A stretch of 64,000 nt of DNA from Parelaphostrongylus tenuis (Eukaryota > Nematoda > Chromadorea > Rhabditida > Metastrongylidae). Location: contig JAHQIW010000783.1 in the NCBI GenBank assembly GCA_019055375.1, positions 1 through 64,000 on the forward strand, written 5' to 3'. Under the pieces are notes generated by a model. The model ran no database searches and was not told where the DNA came from. It was given only the letters and a program-made list of their open reading frames with translations. The translations under genes and the position numbers were made by a program. Of the stretch, positions 16,533 to 29,300 are shown in pieces. The stretch's first letter is position 1; the number at the start of each line of letters is the position of its first letter.

Positions 16533-19180
16533 ATGATGGTTCGCCAGCCTCCAGTACTATGGGCTCAAAGAGAAGGATTTCTATACGTAACGATTGAAAT
16601 TGATGACGTAACAATCGAGGATCTAACTGCTGATACCTCGAAATTGCATTTCAAGTAAGTCGTGAGCGCACACTCTGGTGATTTTTCGAAATTTCTTAAT
16701 CTGTCAATTGAGTCGTTTTTCGTCTCTATTGATTCTACTCACTATTATTTTCGTGCAAAGAATTTTTTCTCAGAGGTACGAGTCACACTGAGTGTTTTGA
16801 GACAACATTGGAGTTTTTTGCCGATGTCGATGGTGCAGCAATGAAGCGTACACTTTCTAATACAAGAGTAATCGAGTTAAATATCCCCAAAAAGGAGCCA
16901 AAATGGTGGCCACGACTACTAAAGGGAAAAGAAAAGGTGAGAAGTCTTGAATCAGTTCAGCAAGCGTAAATATTAACAACACATCGTCTATTTCATTGTT
17001 ACATTGCGTTGATTAGCGATGGAGATAGAGCGTTTAGATGCTTCAAATCAGTATTTCTATTCGTCTAAATAACTCTCGGGTCAGCCTTCTTGATTACGGT
17101 AGGGAAGACGTATTAATAGCGTCGCACGAAAAGTTCGAACTTGAGTAGTTGTGTGTTTTGCAGAGCAGCTAACCACTGCGCTTTGCGCGCCCATTGACTC
17201 CAATGGGCAAGGCTAGAGTAGGAGTGTTTCTTTAACTTCATTGGCGTACATCTTGTCCGATTCAAGAGGTGGTGATAGCAGTTTACTTCCAGTCAAAATG
17301 TCGTGGTGCGTTGCGTACGGAGCATGAATTTCTTGAAGTCTAGCGTTGAAATTTGATTAAGATTCAAGTTTGCACAGTTTTCCGATGGAGTTTTCAAGTA
17401 TAGCGATCTCGATGTTGCTCAGGGAGACCCTGCAGTTCAGTCATTCAGAATGGCACTTGTTCGGATGACGAGTGGTATACAAACTAGGATTTAATCGAAA
17501 CAATAGAAACATGGAGAGGATTTTCCGAACAGGTCATTTCTGACACAAGTTATGAAGGTGCATAATACGTTGTAATTGTTGGGAAGAACTCATCTGTGTT
17601 AGGATGCGGTTATGATTGAATTCATGCCCAGTAATCTTGAGTGAGAGTGCGCGTGGCACAGTGGTTAGGGGTGCTTTGCGTCGTAGAAAGGGTTGATGGT
17701 TCAACCTCACGCTCATGTTGTTGTAAAGGCCAGATATACATCAAATAATCTCAAGCGATGCTCGATGAGGTCATTTGGATGGCTCATCCTTCAGGGGTTG
17801 ATCAACGCAGAGAGATTTATCCTTAATCCCCTATGTTGAGTGGCCTGCAAAACTTCGAACGTCGGTTAAGTGTTGAACCCGCTTCTTATACTTTCCGGCG
17901 GGCGCGTGCTGTTTGTCTTCATGTCCAAGTGTTTCATTGCTATTCAATGTCATTGCTAATCCGCTTCAGGTACATTGGCTAAAGGTCGATTTCGATAAGT
18001 GGAGAGATGAGGACGACTCTGGTGCTGAAGATGGTATGCTCGGTGGTGGAGGATTTGATCTCAACTCTTATATGAATCAAATGGGCGGTGGTATGTTTTG
18101 AACAATCTGCTTTCATATCACATTTCTTTTCTGAGCTGAAGTCCTCAAGTTCACCTCTTTTTCTATAATATCAATGTTTCGGATCGGTTGCCTGGGTTTC
18201 AGTACTTATAAGGAGCTATGAGAATAGTAGGCGGAAAGAAACTTGTGAGTAAGCCCTGGTCTTGAGTCGTTTGAAAGTTACAGATACGCCATGGTCATCT
18301 CCAGAGGTTGATGTAGGTGGCTTGTACTTACAGTCGTGAGCTTGCATAGTCAAACATCGGTCTTTGATTTGATTTGAATTTCATGGTTTGGCAATCAAAA
18401 TAATGTGACTGGTGCGGATGTTTAGCGCTTCTAGTACTTGACATAATCCTCCGAGTATAGCAAGGTTTAATGCCTTTTTGGGAATACTCATTGAGCCTGA
18501 TGCTGCCAGTATCACTCAACAAATAACTTTGAGCAAACATCTGTTCGTGAAGAGGGCTTCCTTCGTCGGATCTCGCTTAATGGCGATTGGAGTGTATTCT
18601 TTAGTGTTCTTTTCCGTTATCCCCAGTATTTTCCTCAAACCCTTTGTTTTCAAGAAAGGGTAGGCTTCTTCACAACAACATTGCGCTTAAAACTGTTATA
18701 ACATCTATTGGAACAGCCTGCTCCAGTAAATTTGAGTTTGCGTGAACACTTGCCCAATTCACTATTTTTTAACACATGTTTTTAGATATGGGTGGTGGTG
18801 CTCCCGATTTTGATGACCTTGATGACGGTGACGATGCTGGTATGTTCTTCGCAGTCTAGTCTTTTCTATAAAAACATCGTATATATGTGTAAACGTATAT
18901 TATGCATAATGAAAATATTTGCATGCATGTACATGTGTATTTGTACGCATCTACGTACGCATGTCCTCATAAAGCTCTATATATGTATGTATATATTATA
19001 TATATATATATCATATATATATGCTTATATGTACGGGCATATACTCATGTGTACGTTATATTTACCGTCATATTCGCAGAAATGCCGGATTTGGAGGATG
19101 ATGATGATGAGGCAAATGACAGCACTGAAAAGCACGAAAAGACAGATGAGAAAACTGACAACAAGGAAAACAAGGAATAA
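16533..19180 (+). CDS. daf-41: p23-type Hsp90 co-chaperone (CS domain), DAF-41-like
   Basis: p23 binds the ATP-bound closed form of Hsp90 and slows its turnover; the C. elegans homologue DAF-41 affects longevity and dauer signalling (family knowledge). Exons: 16533-16654, 16774-16936, 17970-18090, 18786-18839, 19080-19180; all are in phase and uninterrupted. The protein begins MMVRQPPVLWAQREGFLYV, a typical CS-domain start. It continues through the conserved WWPRLLKGKEKVHWLKVDF and WRDEDDSG (residue ~110), then a Gly/Met-rich linker (GGGGFDLNSYMNQMGGG) and a very acidic tail (DDLDDGDD, LEDDDDEAND), the usual p23 layout of about 180-190 residues. Of two adjacent ATGs the first is given. The acceptor TATTTCAG three bases upstream suggests a trans-spliced leader. 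A microsatellite fills intron 4. Confidence 0.93.
17642..17835 (+). mobile_element. internally deleted SINE, family A
   Basis: Head GCGTGGCACAGTGGTTAGG and TTGCGTCG, then a jump to TTGTAAAGGCCAGATATACA and the 3' end GGGTTGATCAACGCAGAGAG. The middle of the element is missing. It sits in p23 intron 2. Confidence 0.7.
17838..17918 (-). repeat. family B tRNA-like repeat, reverse strand
   Basis: Plus strand TGTTGAGTGGCCTGCAAAAC, then CGAACGTCGG, TTGAACCCGC and CTTTCCGGCGGGCGCGTGCT match the reverse complement of family B. It adjoins the SINE at 17642. Confidence 0.5.
18885..19065. repeat. microsatellite in p23 intron 4
   Basis: Irregular TATATATG / TGTACATG repeats. Open frames reading through it into exon 5 are artefacts of the repeat. 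Confidence 0.75.
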
Positions 19181-19487
19181 GTGATGCCATGCACCCTTTA
19201 TTTGTTCATACTGACAAGTTATTGGAACAACTTCAAACCATTGACTTGTTGTTGTTCATTTTTCTAAATGATCATCACTAATAGTTCTTATCAATTAGCA
19301 TCGGTGATCCACAATTTGTAGTGGTAACGTTCAGCTCGTTGTTCTATGTTTTCATTCCTGATTGCGGTTTACTAAGTCGGATGTGCGTCCGAAAATTAAT
19401 TAATGGTCGATCATCGTATTCGTTACGTGAGCATTGACCATCACTTTTTCTGCATTGTGTTATTGTTCTTTGTTCAGATTCGTCTGA

Positions 19488-19493
19488 ATAAAT
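19488..19493 (+). terminator. possible polyadenylation signal of p23
   Basis: AATAAA lies about 310 bases after the p23 stop codon, in the sense orientation. No nearer canonical hexamer stands out, but nematode signals are often variant. Confidence 0.35.
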
Positions 19494-19499
19494 CTATTT

Positions 19500-21120
19500 G
19501 ATAGGAGTCTTTCCGTTGAAGTGAAGAGACTGGATTCTATCAAACCAGATGTGTGGACAATTGTCGGGGTAATTAGTAAACTAGCGTGGACTGCAAAACG
19601 GTGCGCAAACGTGTTCTTGCAGTGTAACAAGTGTACTATTTCTGATTTGTGACATTTTACAGAGTTGAACTCTGGCAAAGATATATCTGTATTTGTTAAG
19701 TCATTGAAAAACTAGCTGAAGATATCCAGATTGAGGAGGGGTTCCCACCAAATCGTTTATTTTCTGGGGCGACGCTCATGCCCTGCTTGTAGTCTTCGTG
19801 CTAACGTACTTTATCCAACTGCAGAAGTGCAAAAATCTCAAGGATTTATCGGACGTCAAGAGCAGTATTAAGGTAGTATTACGGCGAATCAAGGCTGGAG
19901 ATTACGGGGAAATTGCACATAAGCTCAGGTCACCAATGGTTGGGCCAAAAAGTTTACGAACTAGTGGTTTTTGGACAAGAAAATCAGTTCTGTTAGTGTG
20001 AAGACGAAATGAGACTTCGTAAAAGAGTATAGAAAGTTCTCAGAAAAATGTAGGCTTCAAACACATTTCCACCTGTGTGCAGTACCCGTTCTTCTTAGTC
20101 AATATCGTCCTTGTGAATTCATTCTCTGCTTCATTTGCTTTATGCACTTGATTTAACAGGCATCCTTTTCGTTAGCTGCCCTTTGAACGATAAAGATTAG
20201 GTATTCACGTAAATGTGAACTCCTCAAATCCCTGGATTTTTTGAATATCGAGAATTCATTATCCTTGGAAATCTGTAGACATGTAATTTATGCAGCCATG
20301 AGTTCTACTAAAGTCTTTAGCAGTCAAATCTTATAGATCTCTCGTATAATGTCGGCCGTGTTGTTGAGATCTTTGTAACATGTCTTTGCCGTTACTCTTG
20401 ACTGTTTATATAGACCTCGCTCGGAGTGATAACAATCGGATAATTCGATAACATCACAAAATGTTTTGAGCCTTTTATAAGATCTGGTATGGCAGTTATA
20501 AAGTATTAGACAGCTACCGTTTCAGCCTAGCAGGTTCATTAATAGCTCACTGCCTCTCGGTACAGGCGATCCCTTGCAAGGGGATGTAGTCCATACTTAT
20601 AAAGGAATCGACGCCGAATTATCCTGATTATCGCATGTCGGGTGACGAAATCCCCCAACATTGTAATCCCTCAGCAGAACGCTTATGGCTGATAGAATGA
20701 ATCATACTTCTACCCTCGATTGCTTATATAGATTTCGCTCAGAAACAATAAGTCTGATAATCTGGTAAGATGTTTTGAGCCTTCTATGAGGTCTGGTACG
20801 TCACTTTTGTGATCACGTGCCATGTGGTCATGCTTGCACAGTCCTCTTGTAATTGATATGTTGAGGATAGCACAAATGATTGTGCTCATTTCCACAGCAT
20901 GATATTAAAAATTTTCTCAAGGACACCTGTCATCTAGTCACTGGTTTTCCTGTTCTGCGCTTTTACATCTTGAGCAACGACTTTGCATACTACGGTAGTA
21001 CGGTGGACTTCTTTACGCGGTCTTTCTGGAAGTATTTCTGATCTCAAAAGACCGTTAATGAAGTGCACGACTCGATACTAGATCTTCTTTTTTTGGCGAA
21101 GTCATTTCTTTAATTGTGAA
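19500..21120. other. gene-free repeat-derived region
   Basis: No exon is recognisable. Two related segments follow each other: TATATAGACCTCGCTCGGAG near 20408 with TGTTTTGAGCCTTTTATAAG near 20461, and TATATAGATTTCGCTCAGAA near 20724 with TGTTTTGAGCCTTCTATGAG near 20771. This is an old direct duplication. Confidence 0.4.
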
Positions 21121-21124
21121 GCTT

Positions 21125-24050
21125 GAAAACAGCAACCCAGTGTCACATCTATGACACGTTCGGATTAGCGGCCATTTTCGGCTGGAGGACAGTTTGGACG
21201 GTGTGAGGAGCGGATCACTGACCGGGCGAACATCGATGTCACGAGTTGCGTCCAATTTTCAAGCCGCACTGAAGAACTATTATAGCTTATCTCTTTCACT
21301 CTTATCCCCAGACAGGGTGAAAATATGTTTATCCACATGACTCGTTATTACATTCTACTCTGCGTATCCCAGTACATTTAGCATTCGATTCGTATTCCGT
21401 CTTGTCCTTGAACGGCGTAGAATAGTGGTCGCGCACATCTCCTTGCAATCTCGAGCATAGCCTAGCTGTGGCGTTCCGTGGGGAGTTCGATGTTGACCAC
21501 AGTAGAGTGTTGAAGGGTGAGGATTTTTCCCGCACCGTACCAAGACTAGCATCGCAACCACTAGGCCACGACGCCCAGAGTGAAAATCACGTTTTCAGAC
21601 TGCGTATTGCAAATGCAATAGGATACCTGCTTTGGCACAGTGAATTAATATGAACACGTTTTTGGGTGCAGTCGTTTTTTTCTCACTTAGACGTATTTCG
21701 CTGTGATTTTCTGTCGAATCAAAAGCTTATAAAGCACGCACCGTTGTGCTTGACATTGCACTTGAAAGCTAATCTCTTGTCTTAATTTGCATGACCATAA
21801 TTTACTGCGCGGATCCCCGAATTCCTTGCAATTGAGATGTTTTCTCTCATTCATCGCCCATTTCAATTAGAGATACCTCCAAACAAATCACGGTTGCTTT
21901 GACTACTGGCTGGAAGATTGCGCGTTCTTTGTAAATGACGTAGAATGCTGGTTAAGACGAATCTCTCTGCAATCTTGGAAGTGATCGAGCTGAGGCGTTA
22001 CTAAAAACGTTCGTAAAATTGTTGTAAGAGAATGCTAGAGAGGGGGTCGAACCACGGCGCTGCTCATCATCTTGCTTCCTGATACTCTGAATAATTAACC
22101 ATCGCGTTACTCCGTCTCCATAGTTACTCTCTATATCCAGCGATTCACTAAGAAATATCATCTGAACATCTAGATAGTGTCAATACGAAACGTTGTCCAT
22201 TTAAAAGGGAGCCAAAATTACTCACCGACTATTTAAACGCTAACTTTGGCACTTGTAAACATCTTTCCGTTACTACGAGATGGGAAACACTGGCGGACTT
22301 TTCGAGACAAAATGTAGCATAGCTGTGTGCTCGCCATGTTGTCTCTCTAAGAGGGTTATATATTCAGAAATCTATTCTCATATGAGATTTCAAACACAGA
22401 TAATTGGAAGTTATTCTTAAATGCTTTGTAACAGTCATAAGCCATAAACTTCCATTCAGTCTAGACCACAATCAAGTGATGTTCACTTTGTTTGAACTGG
22501 AACATCTGTGGCACTGCTGCTCTTAGTAGGACTGATCCGAGCATACGGCTCTGATGAGGCGTGCGAGAACGCCGAAACGTACATAAGCCACTAGCCTATC
22601 AAACCTTCGAAAGGTTTGAGACTTTTTTCCATACTATATTTGAATCTTAAGCAAGGTTTCAAATACAGTCAATACAATACATACAAAGCATATAACAATA
22701 ACTTTCAATTGACTGTGTTTGAAACTCATATAAAATATATTTCTGAACATATGACCCTTTTAGAGGGGGCAGCAGTTTTGATCACGGCGAGCACATAACT
22801 ATACTGCATTTTGTCTCAAAAAGTCCGTTCAGTGGTTTTCCATCTCGTCGTGACGAAAAGATGTTTACAAGTGCCAAAAATTAGCGTTTAAATAGTCGGT
22901 GAGTGATTTTGGCTAAAGTCTAAATGTACAACGCTTTATTTTGACATTATCTACATGTTCAGATGATATTTTTCAGTAACACACTAGATGTAGAGAGTAG
23001 CTATGGATACGGAGTAATGCAATGGTTAATTATTCAAAGTATCAGAAAGCAAGATGATAAGCAACGCGCTCATCCGACCTCCTCTTGAGATTTTCTTGCA
23101 GCAATTAACGAACGGCTTTGGTAAGCCTCAGCTCGGTCACATCCAAGACTGCAGAGAGATTTGTCTCAACCAGCATTTTAGGCCATTTATAGAAAATGCG
23201 CATTCTTCTAGCCAGCAATTGAAGCAACCGTGACTTGTTTGGAAGTAACGGTGGATGAAATGGACGATGAATGAGAGGAAACAATTCGATTGCAAGAAGT
23301 TCTGGTATTCACGCAGTAAATTATGTTCGTGTTGATTGAGGCAAGAAATTGGCTTCAAAGTCCGATGTCAAGCACAACGGTTCGCGCTTCATAAGCTTTT
23401 GATTCAACAGAAAGTTACAGCGAAACTACATGGAAGTGAGAAAAAAAACGACTGTAACCGAAAACGTGTTCATATCAATTCACGCCGAACACTTTACATT
23501 TTCTCACTATTTAAGTGAAGATCCACCAACATTGGACACTGCACACTGTGCCAAACCAGGTGTAATGTATGTGCGCTTGCAATACACAATCGGAAGACAT
23601 GATTTTCACTGTGGCCGAGTGTTGCGATGCTCGTCGTGGTGCGGTGTTTGGAAAATAGTCACCCTCCAACACTCCGCTAGTCAACAACAAACTCAATATG
23701 AAACGTCACAGCCAGGCTATCCTTAAGATTGCAAGAAGTTATGCGCAACCAGTATTCTATGTTGTTCAAGAAGAAGACGAATACGAATCGAATGCTAAAA
23801 GCACTGGATACGCAGATTAAAATGTGATATCAGATCATGTGAATAAATATATTTTCACCCTCTCTGGGAATAAGAGTAGAAGAGACAAGATGTAATAGTT
23901 GTGAGCGGCTTAAAAATTGGACGTAACTTGTGACATCGAAATTCACTTGATCAGCGATCCGCTCTCCACACCGCCCGAAACGTCCACCAGCCGAAAATGG
24001 CCGCTAATCCGAACGTGTCAAGCTCTGACGCGAGGCTGCTGTTCGTCTCC
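21125..24050. repeat. large decayed foldback element with hammerhead-like motif in its loop
   Basis: Arms of about 1.3 kb face each other. Outermost, AACGTGTCA..CGGATTAGCGGCC pairs between about 21155 and 24010. In the middle, the 21420-21600 segment (GAGTGTTGAAGGGTGAGG) pairs with 23595-23680. Innermost, CATATGAGATTTCAAACACAG (22379) pairs with TGTGTTTGAAACTCATATAA (22713). The loop of about 260 bp (22430-22688) carries a hammerhead-like core at 22543-22595. The arms are diverged and hold no intact gene. Confidence 0.7.
22543..22595 (+). ncRNA. hammerhead-ribozyme-like motif
   Basis: The core reads CTGATGA (22551-22557), stem II GGCGT..ACGCC with loop GCGAGA, GAAA (22574-22577), a short stem III CGTACA with one C-A mismatch, then TA and AGCC, which pairs with GGCT before the core as stem I. 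All invariant core positions are present; stem III is weakened. Type I, short-stem-III form as described for Penelope-like elements (family knowledge). Cleavage is not shown. Confidence 0.6.
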
Positions 24051-24469
24051 CACCCCCAGGTGTTGCGTCTAACAATTGCACACTGGGGTTAGACAACTCT
24101 ATATAGCTGTGCCAGAATAGGTGCAGTAGGTGATACACTGGCTAATTATTGTGGAGAAGAAATCTAACTTCAGACAATTTGGAGAAAAAGAATTATTTTT
24201 GAAAGTATAACTTGAGTTTTGTCCTGAAAAAAGGCACATTCGGCTAATTCAGACGGTATAATACAACCGTTGAGAGAGGAAGAGTACTGCTATATTTTTA
24301 CTAGTGTTGTAATAAGCATTCAGGTGTTCAGTGGGAAGGTTTGTTATAGAGAACGAATTCAAAACAAAATAGATAACATCAAGCTTGGACGATCAATCAT
24401 CACAATTGCATTCTTTGTATGCCTTCAATCGTATATACTTTACGTTAGTCGGAGTTATCGTGCAAGGCT

Positions 24470-24765
24470 TCACGGTATCTTAATGGTAGGATCTGATAAC
24501 GGAGTGACTAGAGGTTACCTACAACACCCACGCAGCCATTTTTGATCCCGTGCTCAAGAGTCATCAAACCTACTCCTTCGGAGTCGGTGAATTGGTACCA
24601 CACTTGTCTGGGAGGATAACGCCACTGACTTGAACAACGGTGGGCCACTCTGATTCATCTTGAAGGCCACATAAGCATTCAATCACTTCTAATGATTTTT
24701 CATAAAATTGCTTAAGTAGAGCATTTCTTAGAGATTAATCAACGCCGGGAGTTTAACCCTTATCT
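24470..24765 (+). mobile_element. diverged SINE, family A
   Basis: TTCACGGTATCTTAATGGTAGG, then GGAGTCGGTGAATTGGTACC, ACTTGTCTGGGAGGATAA, GGTGGGCCACTCTGATTCAT, AAGGCCACATAAGCATTCAA and ATTAATCAACGCCGGGAG follow the family A order, with a poorly preserved head. Confidence 0.6.
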
Positions 24766-25029
24766 TTTCGTCTTGATGGTTGTCACGTTTTATAACCGTT
24801 GACGTTATCTTTAAACATCGCCGTGAACTGATGTCTACAGTCTGTCGACGAACTACGAGTTGCGAGGTTAGCACAGTCAGACCACCGTGACGCTTGTGAT
24901 CGATCATTTGAGGATTTGAGGGGTTACTCATGAGTTTTCACACATGAGAACTGGCATCATGTTATCAGCGTTTTCTCGCCACCTATTGCGAGAGGGATTA
25001 GATATAGATAATAGGATGGAGCGTTGGAG

Positions 25030-25230
25030 TTTTCGGCCTTGATCAGTCCCTGAAAGATGTGCCATGCATTCGTCTTCAATTCTCAACATTTGAGGTGATT
25101 GAATGCATATCTGGCCTTTGCAATGACTCGCGGTGCCCTCCCGCTGAACCGAGTCAGTGCTCCTTATCCCCTCAGACAAACGGTACCAATTTACCAACCC
25201 ACCACTGCGCTACCGCTGCTCCTAATGTAG
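25030..25230 (-). mobile_element. truncated SINE, family A, reverse strand
   Basis: Plus strand CTTGATCAGTCCCTGAAAGA, GGCCTTTGCAATGACTCGCG and CGCTGAACCGAGTCAGTGC are the reverse complement of family A body and 3' end. The tRNA head is missing. Confidence 0.65.
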
Positions 25231-25423
25231 ATAAGGTGTTGATATCAAGCACGTCAGGGCCATAGCTTGCGAAAAAATCGACTGTTGTACTGACCTGGAG
25301 AAGATAAATATAGTAGGATATAATCTCAAGGCAATTATTTTCGTGATCCAAGATCACTCGGTCCAACAGTAAAAGATCACTTATACAGATCAAAAACAGT
25401 CTGCTTTTTTTTTAATTGTAGAA

Positions 25424-25668
25424 ATGTTAACCGTCAACTTCCGCGGACTCAAACTGGGCGTATCCTGCAGCGTGGGAGCGACCCCACCTCCTCTACCCCG
25501 ATTAGCCGCCGACTACTACTTTTCGTTGCAAGACTGCACGCTAATCAATCCCATACTTAACTGCGGGTCTTCAACTAAAAGTAGTACCGTAGTCGGCGAC
25601 TAGTCGCGGCAGAAGTCGTTCCACGCTAGCGCACACGCCCAATTTTGGTCCGCGGATGTTAATGGTTC
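25424..25668. repeat. inverted-repeat (MITE-like) element
   Basis: Terminal ATGTTAACCGTCAACTTCCG / CGGATGTTAATGGTTC and inner CGGCGACTAGTCGCGG versus CCCGATTAGCCGCCGAC pair across a spacer of about 40 bp. A related half copy lies at 60465-60560 (GTCGGCGACTAATCGGGGC, GGGTCCACGGAAGTCAAC). No coding capacity. Confidence 0.6.
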
Positions 25669-25979
25669 GCATCAAGGAGCTAACAAAACACTAGTATAAT
25701 TCCAAAAAAAGAATGATTTAAGCTCAAAAAACACTAGTAGCTTAATCGATGCATAGTGTTTCCAACTCGAAATACTCCTCAAACTTATGACAGTCGTAGT
25801 ACAGAGATAACTTCCTTCTGACTTGCTCGATTCAAAAAAATAAACAAAAGTGACAAGTTTCTCCATATCGGTTTATTCTTAACTCGATTTCAGGACGAAG
25901 ATGCTAAATTTCCTTTGTATTTCGGACAACTTCAACCAAACGATGAATAGCCCGTCTCCGCGTCGAAGTCGTCTAAACC

Positions 25980-26195
25980 GTTTGTGACCGTGGACTCACG
26001 GCCTCCTCGTCTCTAATCTTCAATGTGTTGCGTTCAACAATGACGTCTAGCCCGCAGGTGCTGCGTCTAGCAGTGGTAGACGCGAATACTGTAGGACGCA
26101 ACACATTGAAGGCTGACGCCGTTGTTAGACGCAAGATGTTGAAGCTTAGAGACGCAGAGACCGTGGGTCGTGGGTCCACGGTCCCGTAAGGGGTA
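25980..26195. repeat. second inverted-repeat element
   Basis: CCGTGGACTCACGGCC at the left and GGGTCCACGGTCCC at the right, AATGTGTTGCGTTCAACAA against GACGCAACACATTGAAG, and TGCGTCTAGCAGTGGTAGACG at the centre make an imperfect palindrome of about 200 bp. Non-coding, MITE-like. Confidence 0.55.
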
Positions 26196-26389
26196 AAACA
26201 TCGCCTGACTGAAGACGAGAAGCTAAGTCACAAATGTGAATATGGTGGCATGCATAGGAAAGTAACAGAGGGGATAATGGAGTTTCCGCAGTTACTATTA
26301 CCTCAAAGTCCCAATTTAACCGTGTCGTAGACCAACGAAGTTGCGCATCACTGCAAGGCTGCGGAGATGCTATAAGATTAGTTTCGGGA

Positions 26390-29300
26390 GTCACCTTCAA
26401 TTCTCAAGACCGACAACAGTTGTTGCACGGCTACCAAAGGATTGGCCTTAAGGCAGGAACAATCAACAGGCATTCAACGGCATTCGTAACGAAAGCGAAA
26501 TCAGAGTGGAAACCGAACTTGGGTGCGAATCGAAAGTCCTCCGTGGACGACGGATGAGAGGAAACAACTCGAAAAAAAAAAGTCTTGGCATCCCTGAAAT
26601 GCAAATGAAAACAGTCTGATATGAAATAAAAACCAAAAAATTATGATAGTTGTTAAAAAGGGATTCCGCTCTTCTTAGGAATCTATCCTATCCAGAAATT
26701 GAAAGTTAGGCTCTAAAGGAAGGACCATGCCAATTTTGCGAAGCCAATAGTCTGCTTGGATAAAAAAAAAGATACATGCACATCAGTGTCAACGGACTGA
26801 TAGCAGATCAGTAACCCCGGTTGTGCAGTGGTTGATATGTGCCTTCGCAAAAGATGGGAGCGGGTTGATTTCTTGCAGGAGGCTCACAGTTTTGGCCATC
26901 ACTCAACATGCCTGGGTACGTAGCTATGACACACCTGTGCATTTCCGAAAGCTCTCACTCTACTAATAATAATCGTACATATAGAAAATATAGAGACACG
27001 TCATGAATTCGACTCCATTTGTACGTCGAGAGATGACTGAATGCATATCTGCCTATTACATTCACACATCAGGCTTAACAAGTCTATACTACCGTCTACT
27101 CTAATAGGGACTGAGATTCTATTTCACCAGCGTCAGAGCGATCGGTAAAGCTCAATAAATATAAAGCGCGGGATCGAACCATTAACCACTCGTGTGCTGC
27201 ACGGCATCTCTAATCGCTGCGCTGGACACCACAGAGCCTGGGCATGCGCGCGCACGCCGTTGAGGCGGTACGGTAGGCGTCTTGACGCACACGCATCACC
27301 ACCGCCGCCCGGATGCGGTCGTTGTCATCGTCATCGTCGATGTAGAAGACAAGTGATTTCTTCTACTTTTATTTTTCGTTTACATGCTTTGTTATTTTTT
27401 ACTTTGCATTTTCTATTTTCACTTGTTTTTTCTTGATATTTTCTATTGCAAGTCCTTTTGTGGTATTCTACCCATCCGCAGGGAATTCCTCTTGCAGGGA
27501 ATGGGCTTAAGTAGTCAGTACTACCTGCTATCCTCACAAATAGATCTGGGGAACCAGTTCACCGGTGTCAGAGGGATCGGTAGGGCTCAATGAACGTGGA
27601 ACGTGGGATCGAACCACTAAACACTCGTGTGACACACGGCTTGTCTAATCGCTGCGCTGCACGTGCCTGCCCTGTCTGGACAAGCGAAATGACGCCGCAG
27701 GGCGCGTGCACGCCGTTGCGGCTGCGGCGGTACGGTAGGCACGTTGACGCACTCGCATCACTTCTGCAACCGGATGCGGTCGTCGTCGCCGTCGGCGTTG
27801 ATGTAGAGGACAAGTATTTTTTCTACTTTTTTTTTATTTCACTCTTTTTTATTCCTATTTTTATTTTTATTCGTTGTTTTCTGATATTTTTCTACTTTGT
27901 CTCTTTTTTTGGCAAACTGCCCATCTGGAGGGAGTCCCTCTTCCGCCGAATCGGTTCTCATGCTCACCGGATCTAACTTTTTTTCGACTTTCGTGTCTGA
28001 TATAAAAATTTCCTCTACTTGCATTTACAAGAAGATATTCGAAGGGCAACTCTGAGATCTTTTGGTGTTTTAGTTATCTCATCATCTCAACCGTGACTCC
28101 TCGGCTCTATTTCATCACTCACATGAATGAAAAAAGGGAAAGAGATTTATTTAGTAGTTACTTGATTATCATAATATCTCCTTCGCAGAGAATTCGAGTG
28201 GCAACAGGTGAAAATCATTGGGAACACAGGAAAAACCACTCGAGCGCAACAAAGTTATTCGGCCCTTGTGGGAAGTTGTGGTCCTGTCAATATCCAAAGT
28301 ATTTCTCAAACTGATTACTTGAGTAAGATACGAACACGAAATCACGCTTAGATTTCGAGCTTAGCTTTAGGCTTAGGCTTGAAAAATTGATGTGATCACA
28401 GCTCTTCGCTAGCGTCAGTTATTCTGATGCAAACGTGGCTTCTAGTGATGGTTTTCGTTCTCAAATCTTTGTGACTTTGTTGTTTTCCATACTTCCGTGT
28501 TAATTAGGGGCTAATTTTGATCTTATATTGATCAGTTCTCAATCTTCCAGAAATCGCCGTTAATCTCATAGATTTTTCTATATTTTTTCTCTTCTTTTGT
28601 CCAACTACTTACAGATGTCTTTTCTCTATTTTGTGTCGAAACTGCTCTCCTTTCCGAAACTGCTGGATACATCTCCTTATATGAATTCTCTACTCAACCA
28701 TAAACCACGTTGTTACCCGTTTCAGGTGTCCAGTGGTGTGTATTGTCTTTCACAAACGCGGCTCTTTGAACTGGCTCTTTCAAACCATTTGTTCAAAGCT
28801 ATAACTTTTTCTGATTAGTGAATCGAAGAGCAACAGATCGACAATCTTAGGAATTTGAACCACTGCTTACTACATCAATACTGATATCAGCGACATCACC
28901 AGAAACGCTGTGTGATTGGGTTGTTTCGAATGAGTTATTCACGACCTCTGGTTGGAGTCAATGAGTGGAGCGATTTTGATCTCCTCATATTCAACGACTT
29001 GGCACGCTTGGCTTTTTCTTATGTTCCTTTTATGATCTTTACATTTTTTTTTCCAACAAACTCCTATACCTTTGATGTTCCGTCTGCACCTATGTGCTTA
29101 TGCCAAACTTTGCCTGATATTAGTTAAGGTGCAATCTCACTCTTCGTTCTTTAGGTTATCAATCTATATTTTCCTTTGCCGTACTATCAATTTATCGTTT
29201 ATGAAGAAGCTTGACCACTCTTCTTTCAAGGTTTGACGTTGTAAATATATATATACAACGATGTATCTCATAGTCTGGTTCACAAAAACAACTTACTATT

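Noticed and set aside
27194..27976. Arg/Pro-rich open frames in 27-28 kb
   Set aside because: They arise from GC-rich repeated segments within unit A and change composition at repeat borders; the equivalents in unit B are broken.
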